Position numbers and translations under genes: made by a program. A stretch of DNA of 64,000 nt, from assembly GCF_010093815.1 (NCBI RefSeq), contig NW_022985567.1, positions 707,367-771,366 of the forward strand, read 5' to 3'. Below are positions 23,604 through 33,309 of the stretch, one piece after another; positions within the stretch are counted from its first letter, which is position 1; the number at the start of each line of letters is the position of its first letter. The notes beneath the pieces are model-generated. The model was not told the origin of the DNA. It did not search any database and was given only the letters and a program-made list of their open reading frames with translations. Origin of the DNA: Pseudovirgaria hyperparasitica. Taxonomy: Eukaryota > Ascomycota > Dothideomycetes > Acrospermales > Acrospermaceae.

Positions 23604-24784
23604 GTTGCGACTCGATCAATGACGGCGGGTAAGGTGTGCCGGAATGCCTTGTTGTTGTCTATAATTAATCATTATAGATGTGATGTGAATACGCTTCATA
23701 CTACATCCTCTCTCCATCCTTCTTTCAGGGTAGATGGTTTGTATATATCTCTTTTGCCGCCTGATCGCTTCTTATCTCTTCGGTGTATGGTATAGTGTAT
23801 ATGTATGTATGTATGTATGCATTGTGGACCGCCGCCGCCGCTATGGATGCATAGTGGAGTCAGGCCGAGACTCGACTCGCTGCCTATGGTACCGCGCATT
23901 CGTGGTGGGCTTATCGGGATGAGGTGCCCATGCATGCATGCAGTTCACGGCCGGCTCGGGATTGTGCGTGCGTGTGTTGTTGTTGTTGTGTGGTGATTAG
24001 GGACTGATAATGAATAGATGTATGGAGCGGAATGGATCACTCACGAACCCTGAAATCCTTGCCCGCGCTAATTTCCGGACCCCTACCACCAATCGAATTA
24101 TACCTTTTTCCGCTGCACGACCATAAACCACCATCCATAACATAACTCTCCATCATTGCCGCGCATAGCTTCACTGCTCCACGATCCCATCCGCCTACTT
24201 GCATTGCCCTCCCTCCGTTGCTCTCGTGTATCTGCATGTCCGCGCCGTCCGTCGTGTGCTCAGCCCTCGCTCGACCTAGATCTACCTCGGACGAGCACCT
24301 TCAGACCACGTCTTGCAACAACTCGGCATTCATTCAGTCAGGCAGTCAATCAATGAGCACGCAGCCTCGCGCTCCGCACTTCTTACGTCCACGGCTATAG
24401 CAGCAAACGCAATTGTCCCTCGAGACCTTATAAGTATCGGCTTCCCCCCCCCCCCCTTGGTCTCCGCTGGCAGAGATCTCGCCTGATCAGGCCCGCTGGG
24501 CATGTCGGCCACCCCTGTACGTGGGCATTTTCGTCACTCTAAAGTCTCGAGATGGAGGTCCTGGAGCAAGTCTCCATGTTGGGAGTTGCTCAGCAAAAGG
24601 GGACTGGACATGTGGTCAGACGCGAGGAGTGCTGGAGGTGAAATGATGTCCGAGCCACGAGCTCATGCGGACTGTCGCGCAAAAGAGCAGACTCGTGGCT
24701 CGCAGACATTGATTGTACACTCCCAGCCGGAAAAACGACACTTTTGCTAACCCGCTTTTTCGTCCGTTATAGATACCGTCAGAC
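23604..24784. other. Spacer upstream of mitochondrial carrier
   Basis: Non-coding spacer between GDH2 and the carrier gene. It contains a GTAT microsatellite (23797-23820) and a C13 run (24444-24456). A TTATAG-type acceptor sits 14 bp before the carrier ATG, so the leader may contain an intron. No further gene is supported. Confidence 0.5.
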
Positions 24785-25934
24785 ATGTCGAGCCCAGTCG
24801 CCCCGCCGAACCGCATGCGGCAGATCCGCCAGACTGTCGCGCAGCCCGTCTTCGCCGCCTTCACAGCCGGCGGCGTGGCCGGCGCAGTCTCCCGCACCGT
24901 CGTCTCGCCGCTCGAGAGACTCAAGATCCTCTTCCAGGTCCAGAGCGTCGGCCGCACCGAGTACAAGATGTCGGTGCCCAAGGCCCTAGGCAAGATGTGG
25001 AGAGAGGAGGGCCTGCGCGGCTTCATGGCCGGCAACGGCACTAATTGCATTCGCATCGTCCCCTACTCGGCCGTCCAGTTTGGCGCATACAACTTCTACA
25101 AACGGGTGCGTACAACATGTTCCGCCCCGGCGTGCGTTGCAGGTCGTTGATCCGACCTCCGCTAACACAGCAGCACTCCAGTTCTTCGAAGACTCGCCCG
25201 GCGCAAACCTCGGGCCCTACCAGCGCCTCGTCTGCGGCGGCTGCGCGGGAATCACCTCCGTCACCTTCACCTACCCGCTCGACATTGTCCGCACCCGTCT
25301 CTCCATCCAGTCCGCCTCGTTCGAGTCGCTGAAGATGACAAAGGAGGCCATCGAGGCACGCCGCAGGAAGCTGCCGGGCATGTGGAGCCTGATGGGCACA
25401 ATGTACAGGACCGAAGGCGGCGTCAAGGGTCTGTACCGCGGCATCCTGCCCACCGTTGCTGGCGTCGCGCCCTATGTCGGGCTCAACTTCATGGTCTACG
25501 AGTCTGCGCGCGCGTACTTTACCCCCGAGGGCGCACGCGATCCCTCGTCTGCGGGCAAGCTTGCTGCGGGCGCTGTGTCGGGCGCGATTGCGCAGACGTG
25601 CACGTATCCATTGTAAGACTACCCCCCCTTTCCGCAAACCCCGGAGCCCGTAAACCAGTCAACAAACTAACTCCCAATCCCCCAAACCAGCGACGTCCTC
25701 CGCCGCCGCTTCCAGATCAACACCATGTCCGGCATGGAACTGCACTACAACGGCATCGTGGACGCGATCCGCAAGATCATTGCTCAGGAGGGTGTCAGGG
25801 GTATGTACAAGGGCATTGTGCCTAATCTGCTCAAGGTCGCGCCGAGTATGGCGAGTAGCTGGTTGAGCTTTGAGTTTACGCGCGATTGGATCTTGGCGTT
25901 GAAGGTGCGGGATGAGGGTGATGAGGGGTTGTGA
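24785..25934 (+). CDS. Mitochondrial carrier family protein, YPR011C-like (APS/PAPS carrier type)
   Basis: Three exons (24785..25105, 25182..25612, 25691..25934) give 331 aa. It has the threefold carrier layout. The first repeat carries SPLERLK, the second YPLDIVRTRL, and the third YPFDVLRRRF (restored across the second splice), each in the Px[DE]xx[KR] position. Each half-repeat also has an EGxxGxxxG-like motif (EEGLRGFMAGN, EGGVKGLYRG, EGVRGMYKG). It should sit in the mitochondrial inner membrane. Overall it resembles yeast Ypr011c, which transports adenosine 5'-phosphosulfate and PAPS, notably at RTRLSIQ...GMWSL and TEGGVKGLYRGILPT. Substrate assignment is by this resemblance only; other adenine-nucleotide carriers remain possible. 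Confidence 0.9.
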
Positions 25935-26035
25935 TGGAGGGGGTGATGGTGGTGAGGGGGGGGATGAGGGGGTGTGAGGGTGGGGGGGTGAGGGTGAGGG
26001 GGTTGAGGGGGTGGGTGGTGGTGGTGGTAGAGGTA
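25935..26035. repeat. G-run-rich 3' flank
   Basis: Directly after the carrier stop codon the plus strand holds many runs of 3 to 8 G separated by T or A. This is a good G-quadruplex candidate in the 3' untranslated region of the carrier transcript. Opposite-strand frames here are proline-rich artefacts. Confidence 0.7.
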
Positions 26036-26507
26036 GAAGCATAGAGGTATAAGGAGAAAATGGGTTTGGGGGGAAAGGCGTTGGTATAGACCGTTGTGTG
26101 TTTTTTTTTTGTCGAATGGATGCATGTTTCTTTGTTCGTTTGCATGTTTGTTTGCTTGCTTGCTTGCTTGCCTGCTGGGAGGCAGAACACAAAAAAGCAT
26201 ATTCTCCACAGTGCGGAGAAGAACGAGGAGTAGTAGTCGTGGTCTTACGGAGAAAGGAGGACGGAAGACGGAAGAAAGACGGAATCATGCCATGCCATGT
26301 TTTCACAGCTATATTATATTATATAGCTAGCAGCGCTCCTGGCTCTCGCGATGTTTCCTTTTTGTTTGTGTTGTTGTGCATTAGAGTAGAGTAGATGCGA
26401 GTGAGCTTTTGTGGAACGTGGTGTGTTTTTTTGTTCGTTTTTTGTTAGCTTTTGGGTTGTTGGCTATTTGGCTTTTGGTTATTTGAGTTTTGAGTTTTGA
26501 CTTTTGT

Positions 26508-26718
26508 CCTGTTGACTTTTGTCCTGTTGGCTTTTGTCCTGTTCCTTTGTCGTTTGTCACTTTGTCGTTTGTCACTTTGTCATTTTGTCACTTTGTCCTG
26601 TTCCTTTGTCGTTTGTCCCTTTGTCGTTTGTCCCTTTGTCGTTTGTTACTTTGTCGTTTTGTCACTTTGTCGTTTGTTACTTTGTCGTTTGTCACTCTGT
26701 CATTTTGTCATTTTGTCT
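26508..26718. repeat. CTTTGTCGTTTGTCA-type minisatellite
   Basis: About 210 bp consist of degenerate CTTTGTC(C/G)-TTTGTCA/GTTAC/CCTGTT units, ordered roughly as higher-order repeats of about 15 and 30 bp. It lies between two genes that converge. All frames through it stay open because the units contain no stop, which makes misleading open frames. Confidence 0.85.
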
Positions 26719-27277
26719 CCCTAACCCTCCATCCCTTCTACCCATCTCTTCGCTAGCTCCCCTTTTTAGAATTTTCATTTCTTACATGTATGCATTGAAA
26801 CAAGGAAACAATAGAAACGAACAAAGCATCAGTCTCTTTGACACGTACTATCCACATAGCAGGCGTTTCTAACATTTCATACGCGCTGTCATGGTCGTTC
26901 GTCCTGCGTTGTATGTTTTTTTGGCTTTTCCATAAATTCTGATAGAAAGAAGTATAAACTAGAGGAGGAGGAGGGGGCTGGACTGGACTGGTATGGGTTG
27001 ACTGGAGGAAGTAACTGAGTAACTAAGTAATGGAGCAGAAGGAATAGAACGGATTGATAGGTGTTTTTTGTCATGTTTTTTGATTGTGTTTGATTGTGTT
27101 TGAGTATGTGTAGGTGTGAGGTTTTAAGGGGGTATCATACCATCTCCATGTCCATCTGCATCTCCATCTGCATCTCCATCTACCATCTCCACCTCCATAC
27201 ATACATTACACCGCATCTTTCTCTCTCTACGGACAGATAAATAAAGGATATCACAAAGATCCAACGCGCTCCCGCCG
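26719..27277. other. Convergent spacer, right part
   Basis: The 3' flank of the membrane-protein gene. It holds a CATCTC/CATCTG hexamer repeat (about 27139-27196) and A/T-rich stretches. No gene is seen. Confidence 0.55.
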
Positions 27278-28693
27278 TCATCTGTACACCGCCTTGCCAG
27301 CCGGTATATTCATCTGCGCTGCCTGTGCGTCGCGCGCATGTATTGCTTCTGGTAACGGCCACTGCTGCTGTCCCTGCATCCCATACCCCTCAGCATTATA
27401 CCACGCCGGCGCACTCCCACTCTGCTGCGACGGCTGCTGCCACCCATAAACCCTCGGATCAACCCCATTATTCCAGCCCTTCCCATTCCCATTCCCATTC
27501 CCACCCGCACTCATATCCCGCATAGGCACATACCCACCACCAACCCCACCCCCGGCATACCCAACCGGCACAACCACCCCCTGCCGCACCATATTCCCCA
27601 CGATCCGACTCGCCAACACCTCCGCCTGCGTGCTCGTGCGCGCCGCATTGCGCCTATGCGTATCCACGCACGCCCAGACGAAGAGGATAAAGTGTAGTCC
27701 CAGCGCAAGCCACTGGCACACGGCCGCCGTGAGAAGCGTGTTCTGCCGGGTATGCCGTGTATTCCAGAGGGTATTAACATATGCGTCCTGCGCGGCGCAG
27801 GTAGCGAAGCTGGTGTCGTCGTCGTCATACGAATACGGGGACGGGGAGGTGTAGTATGTACTGGTGCCAGTGGAGTTATGCTCGCAGCCGCGCGTGTAGT
27901 CGGAGTTGTAGTAGGAAGCATACGCCGTGGCGTTCCAGACCCAGGTGCCGTTTTGCGCGAGGGTGTATTCGCCGTAGGAGCTGCCGTAGTAGTTTGAGAT
28001 GAAGCCGTCTGCGCCGAAGGCGAGGGCGCGTGCGGCGGCGTAGGTGAGGAGGAGGGCGGTGAAGATGTAGGCGAGCCAGTGGAGGAGGTCTGTTGCGACG
28101 AGGGCGCCGGGGTGAGGGGCGCGGGCGCGGACGAGGAAGGTGGGGAGGAGGATGAGGGTGTAGATTGTTGTGGCGGAGAACTGGGGGGTTGGTGTTAGCT
28201 GGAGGTTTGGGGGATGGATGGGGTTCAAGGGGGGACGGACGGTGACGAGGCCCCAGACGATGGCCCAGGAGGAGCCGTAGTAGTGGTGGGTGTGTTGGGA
28301 GGATACGGTTGCGGCGGCGGTGGTGCCGAGGCCGATGATGGCGGTGAGGAGGAGGACGGTGCGGAGGCCGGTTTTCCAGGGCCAGTGTTTGTCCGCCGTG
28401 GTGAGTTTCTCGCGGTGGGTGAGTTGGGGGGTGGGAGGGGGGATGTATGTTTGGGCTTGGGCGTGGGGTGGAGGAGGGTGGAGTGGAGAGGACTGGGTTG
28501 GAGGAGGAGCTGCTGCTGCAGGAGGAGGAGGAGGAGGAGGTTGGCTGGCGGATGTTGATCGGTCTTGGGGTTCTGGTGAGGGAGTGTGTGCTGCTGCTTC
28601 TGGTGGAGGTTCGAGTGGTGAGACAGGCCGATGTGAAGACTGCTGCTCAGTGGGCGCCGTGGTCGCGGGCGCGGTGGAGATTGTGTCCGCCAT
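27278..28693 (-). CDS. Multi-pass membrane protein with Pro-rich N-terminus, function unknown
   Basis: The frame is open for 471 codons on the minus strand. It has a disordered Pro/Ala/Ser/Gln-rich N-terminus (about 1-95), then four hydrophobic segments: near residues 109-127, about 140-190 (interrupted, see below), about 203-227 and about 325-345. A Tyr/Ser/Asn-rich loop with NxS/T sites lies between the last two, and the tail is Gly/Asn/Gln-rich. The stretch 28181..28246 (66 bp, stop-free, in frame) carries a GCTAACACC branch-like site 8-15 bases before CCCCCAG. Removing it joins WAIVWGL to FSATTIYTLILLP into one continuous membrane helix, so I think it is a retained-frame intron (donor GTCACC, or a 60-bp version with GTCCGT). 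The product would then be 449 aa. It resembles fungal four-pass plasma-membrane proteins, but no family is certain. Confidence 0.75.
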   Translation of the reverse strand: MADTISTAPATTAPTEQQSSHRPVSPLEPPPEAAAHTPSPEPQDRSTSASQPPPPPPPAAAAPPPTQSSPLHPPPPHAQAQTYIPPPTPQLTHREKLTTADKHWPWKTGLRTVLLLTAIIGLGTTAAATVSSQHTHHYYGSSWAIVWGLVTVRPPLNPIHPPNLQLTPTPQFSATTIYTLILLPTFLVRARAPHPGALVATDLLHWLAYIFTALLLTYAAARALAFGADGFISNYYGSSYGEYTLAQNGTWVWNATAYASYYNSDYTRGCEHNSTGTSTYYTSPSPYSYDDDDTSFATCAAQDAYVNTLWNTRHTRQNTLLTAAVCQWLALGLHFILFVWACVDTHRRNAARTSTQAEVLASRIVGNMVRQGVVVPVGYAGGGVGGGYVPMRDMSAGGNGNGNGKGWNNGVDPRVYGWQQPSQQSGSAPAWYNAEGYGMQGQQQWPLPEAIHARDAQAAQMNIPAGKAVYR

Positions 28694-29315
28694 CGCTTTT
28701 GTCCTTCTCCTTTCTCCCTCTTACGTATGTACCGTGTACAAGATCTGAAACGAATGGACGAAAACACCAAGTAACGAAAGAAAAGATATAGGATAGGAGA
28801 CGACGAAGAGCGAACGGACGGAGACGACGAGGAAGAAGAGGAAGAAGAAGAGGGAAAAGAGAAAAGACAAGACGCGGGCACGCGCACCCCCGTCCGTCAG
28901 CCTAAAAGTTGGAATCTAACCCTTCGGACTTGCATCGTGGTGTGTTGTTTGCTGACTATAGCAACGCCGCCAATCTCACAATGGCTTTTCCGAGTCTCGG
29001 CTTGCAGATGCACCAATGGGAACGGCGGATTGCCCAGATCGGTCTCCGCAAGGCTGAAATTAGCTTATTGGACAAACGGCTCGAGCCTCGGCCGAGTCAT
29101 GTCAGCCTTGCTGCCTGCTCAAACTCTATCTGATCGTCCATGCGAGCCAATCAGAATGCCCTGTATGATGAGTAGTGAATTTCCCGCAGTGTGAATTCGT
29201 TAGTCCTGCAGCAGCTATCGATATCGTCTATTTTTGGTCGCTTCTTCTAAACATACATGGCAATGCTTTTGGGTATCTTTCTTGCACTGAGGATGGCAGC
29301 ACTTGGTAGTCTCCA
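28694..29315. other. Spacer between membrane protein and ADE2
   Basis: It contains a purine-rich leader for the membrane-protein gene (GAAGA-rich near 28830-28870) and the ADE2 3' flank. Short frames near 28909-29194 lack conserved features. Nothing else is seen. Confidence 0.5.
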
Positions 29316-31125
29316 TCAGTCTTTGCACAGATATGCCAGAGGTCCAATCTCCTCCAGGCGCGCGTTCTTCGCTAGAACCTCCTTTTCGTTGTTCTTTGCA
29401 AAGTCACGAACGCGCTGTTGGATGGCGGCATCGGAAACGCCGAGTATTCGCGCCGCGAGAAGAGCAGCGTTGGTAGAGTTGTTGACGCCCTGAGATAGAG
29501 TCAATATATCGAAACTACACGCTACAGGCAGCCTGTCACTTACCACCGTGGCCACAGGTGTTCCTCGCGGCATCTGTGTCATGCTCACCACACTGTCCCA
29601 GCCGTCCAATGAACTTGCCTTGACCGGCACTCCTATGACGGGCAGCGAAGTGTCTGATGCCGTCATGCCGGGCAGGTGGGCTGCACCGCCTGCTGCTGCA
29701 ATAATCACCTTGAAGCCTTTCGACTTTGCAGCCTTGGCAAACTCTACCATGCGGTCTGGCGTCCGGTGTGCCGAGACGACGCCGCAGTAGTATGGGATCT
29801 GAAGCTTCTCCAGAATCTCAAAGCCGGCCTTGAGCACCGGCAGGTCAGAGTCGGATCCGCATATCACGGCCACCTCGGGGCTGCCTTTGGGTGCTGACAG
29901 TATGGACTTGGTCTCTACCCCTTTCTGGGCATCGACCGCCTCGATCAAGGGTGTAATGTGCTTTTCTGCCTCTGCCATTGTCGGTGCTGTGACTGTCAAA
30001 TGCCCCATCTTCCTCCCTTTCCTGGCCTCTCCCTTGCCATATAGATGTACGCTTGTCCGGGGGTTGGACAGCGCGACTTCCGCAACCTTGATGTGCGAAT
30101 CCGGCGTCTGTCCACCCAAGATGTTAAGCATGATCGCAGGCTCCCTCATTTTCAGACTTTCGACCGGGATTGGAAGATCGAGGATCGCCCGTAGATGTGC
30201 GTCGTACTGGCTCAGCGGGCAAGCCTCAATAGTGTAATGTCCAGAGTTATGAGGCCTGGGAGCAATTTCGTTAATCAAAAGCTCTCCATCGTCTAACAAA
30301 AACATCTCCACTCCAAACACGCCCTTGCCGTCGAACGCTGCGATCGTTTTCCGCGCGAGCTCTTCTGCCTTCTCGCGTATGCCTTCTGGTACTCTCGCAG
30401 GCGCAAACACCAGTTTGCATATGCTGTCCTCGTGCACTGTCTCAACTGTCGGGTACGCTAGTACACCATCTTTTGTCTTGACGACCATGACCGCCAGTTC
30501 CTTGGTGAAGTTGGCCCATTTCTCTGCGTACAGCGGCCTGCTCCCTTTCCCAAGCGCATTCACAGCAGGCTTCAGCTCTTCAGCCGACTTGACAGGATAG
30601 TTACCCTTGCCATCATAAGCCTCAGTCTTAGACTTCAGCATGAACGGGTACCCAATCTTGCCCCCAATAGCTTCAAGCTCGGTGATCTGGCTAGCTTCGT
30701 CTGTACCAGTGACTTCAACAGACTCTGCAGTCGGGATTCCAAACTTCTGCAAATGCACTTTTTGCGCATACTTATCCTTGATAATCTGCAACGTCTTTGG
30801 TGACGGCTCCACCTTTACACTTGTGGAAATCTCGGCGAGTACGTCGGCGTCGACATGCTCAATCTCCACCGTTACCACGTCACATGTCTTGGCCAACTTC
30901 TCGATAGCTGCTGCGTCCTTGAACGAGCCTTCGATGTGTCCTGGATGGTTGCTGATTTGCTTTGCGGGCGCGTTCTGGGCGTCCAATATGTTCACTTGTA
31001 TGTTGAGTCGGTTTGCAGCCTCGACTAGCATGCGCCCTAGTTGGCCGCCTGTACGAGGTGTCAATGTGTGTTTGGCAGAATGTTGATGATAGCTGACCTC
31101 CCAGGACACCAACTTTGGAGTTCAT
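29316..31125 (-). CDS. ADE2: Phosphoribosylaminoimidazole carboxylase (purine biosynthesis)
   Basis: Three exons on the minus strand, 31125..31098, 31048..29544 and 29489..29316, with introns of 49 and 54 bp, give 568 aa (yeast Ade2 has 571). It converts AIR to CAIR in de novo purine synthesis. The N-terminal PurK-like ATP-grasp part starts MNSKVGVLGGGQLGRML, which is restored only by splicing the 28-nt first exon. It continues with YPFMLKSKTEAYDGKGN and NEIAPRPHNSGHYTIEAC. The C-terminal PurE part (from about residue 405) shows ICGSDSDLPV, SAHRTPDRM and GGAAHLPGM. The last splice joins VATV to GVNNSTNAALLA. RPL18 starts 473 bp away in the opposite direction. Confidence 0.96.
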
Positions 31126-31598
31126 GTTTCTTGATTGAAGAGTTTGATTTGTGGAATCAATATCGAGTCCCTCGCTTTGATGCGGGGAGAGAAGATATAA
31201 AATGAAGTGATCGAAAAACTTGATCGGATGTGGCTAGTGCACTGAGTCTCGCGACGTGACCACCTTTATTCCTACAGTGTTACTCAATTGCTCTTGAGAA
31301 GCATCAATATCGGTGCAAGTGCAATAAGAAACAGGTTAGGCATTCAATACAGGACCACATGTAGCAAGACGATGCATCCTCATGCGCATGCACTCTGTCG
31401 TTGTGGCGTCTTGAGGTGGCTACAACGGCAATGATTGGCTGCGGGTCGATTGCTTGGCGCTGAGGTTTCTTAGCGGCGAAAAGAAACTCCGTAAGCGAGG
31501 CCGCACTCTCCACCACGCATTCTCTCGAAAATTAGCACGACGACGTTAACGACCGCCCAACTAATCATCACAGCACCCATTCCTCGACGCCGTTCAAG

Positions 31599-32407
31599 AT
31601 GGGTAAGTCAATCTGCCCTCGCACTGCATTCGTCGCTCAATTGCTGGAATTTTTCGACCGCGACTTGTCGACAAGGAGACTTTGAGCGCCGACGCTATGA
31701 TTGGAACATGGGATTAACGAAAGATTCTCTTTAGGTATCGATTTGGACAACCACCACGTCAAGAGCCCTCACCGGAAGGCGCCCAAGAGCGACAATGTGT
31801 ACCTCAAGGTGCTGGTGAAGCTCTACCGATTCCTAGCCCGTACGTAGCCCTGCGAAACCGCAGCGACATGGAAATTAACATCACACCCTAGGCCGCACGG
31901 ATTCGCCCTTCAACGCAGTCGTCCTCCGCCGCCTGTATATGTCCAGAATCAACCGCCCCCCAATCTCCATGTCCCGCATCGTCTCGCAAACCGCCGCCTA
32001 CCAGGCCGGAGAAGCACACAAGGGCAAGACCGTCGTAGTTGTTGGAACTGTCACCGATGACAACAGGATGCTCGAGGTTCCCAAGCTCTCCATCGCTGCT
32101 CTGCGATTCACCTCCGGTGCGCGCGCTCGCATCGTCGCCGCTGGTGGTGAATGCCTCACCCTCGACGAACTCGCTCTCCGCTCCCCAACTGGCTCCAACA
32201 CTGTCCTCCTCCGCGGACCCAAGAACGCCCGCGAGGCTGTCAAGCACTTCGGTTTCGGCCCACACAGCCACAAGGTAAGCTCAAGAGAATGGACATCAAT
32301 AAGACGTCGTCGGCTAACAAGTATTACAGAAGCCAAAGGTCGAGAGCAAGGGACGGAAATTCGAGCGCGCCCGTGGTCGCAGACGGTCGCGAGGTTTCAA
32401 GGTCTAA
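31599..32407 (+). CDS. RPL18: 60S ribosomal protein L18 (eL18)
   Basis: Four exons (31599..31602, 31735..31839, 31892..32274, 32330..32407) give 189 aa, close to yeast Rpl18 (186). The first exon holds only ATGG, a layout common in fungal ribosomal protein genes. The second begins with the conserved [10 protein letters not shown]. Further signatures are [38 protein letters not shown] and the basic C-terminus SRGFKV. It is a structural protein of the large cytosolic ribosomal subunit. Introns are 132, 52 and 55 bp, the first being the longest, as usual for this class. It is divergent from ADE2. Confidence 0.96.
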
Positions 32408-33309
32408 GGAGAACTGTATGGCGATGGTATGCTGCATTGTGGAATGGTTTACGGTCTCATTCTGGGAGCGCTTATGGTGTGTCGATGCTCGACTGCTTCC
32501 CCGTAGTTCACCTGGAGCGAAAAAGTAGAGCAAACAACGGCGAATGGAATATTGGGCTGTTCGTCAATAACAATGAAAACTTGTTAACCTACACACTGGT
32601 CAGATTGGATCCCCTCTGCACGTCCATCTAGAGCATCTTCAGGCTGGGGCTGAGGCAAAGACCTTGTAAAGACGAAGGCACCATGTTCCAGGAATACGAA
32701 GAAGTCTCTCACCACCATCACCGAGTCCTAACGTTGCTTACCAGATACAAAGTGAAGCCGCGCTAGCTCCCCAAATAATCTCATCGTCTCAAGAACTCAA
32801 CCCATACCACTCTTCGTTAAGCTGCTAACTTACCCACCCATCCAGGAAATCCCCGTGTCACGCTGTGCTCTGTGTCGCTATACGTGTGTTCAAAATCCTC
32901 CTTCCTGTGTGCTTTGTTTTGTCCAAATGTGTATTTTACACTACTCGGCTCAACTATTTCCAGTCCCCTCAGCCGTGAATCTTGGCGGTGTGCCTGCTTT
33001 GATGGTGGTGTGTTGGTTATGTGGCTTGGTGGATGGATGGATAATTGTCTGTCTGTCCATGTACGATTAGCATTATTCGCGCATGTATTCGAAGCTTAAT
33101 CAGACGAGTACATTCAAGAGGCCATAGATGCCAGAGACTAGTTTCGTCGAAGACCATTGCACCGTCTATAAATTCTACACCCAGTAACTATCCTCACGAA
33201 AACTCTACCCAGTACCTTTCCCCCCCTATTCAATCCATCTTCCCTCCTCCCCACTCCACTCCACTCCACCCCCCTCAAATCCCCCCAAGCACACACCACC
33301 CAACCCCAA
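32408..33309. other. Convergent spacer, RPL18 and LTN1
   Basis: The 3' flanks of RPL18 and LTN1 meet here. The right end (33180-33310) is C-rich, with many CCCCC and CCACTCC runs. No gene or clear RNA is seen. Confidence 0.55.

Noticed and set aside
26490-26872. Overlapping open frames in the CTTTGTC minisatellite
   Set aside because: Stop-free only because the repeat unit lacks stops; three frames stay open at once.
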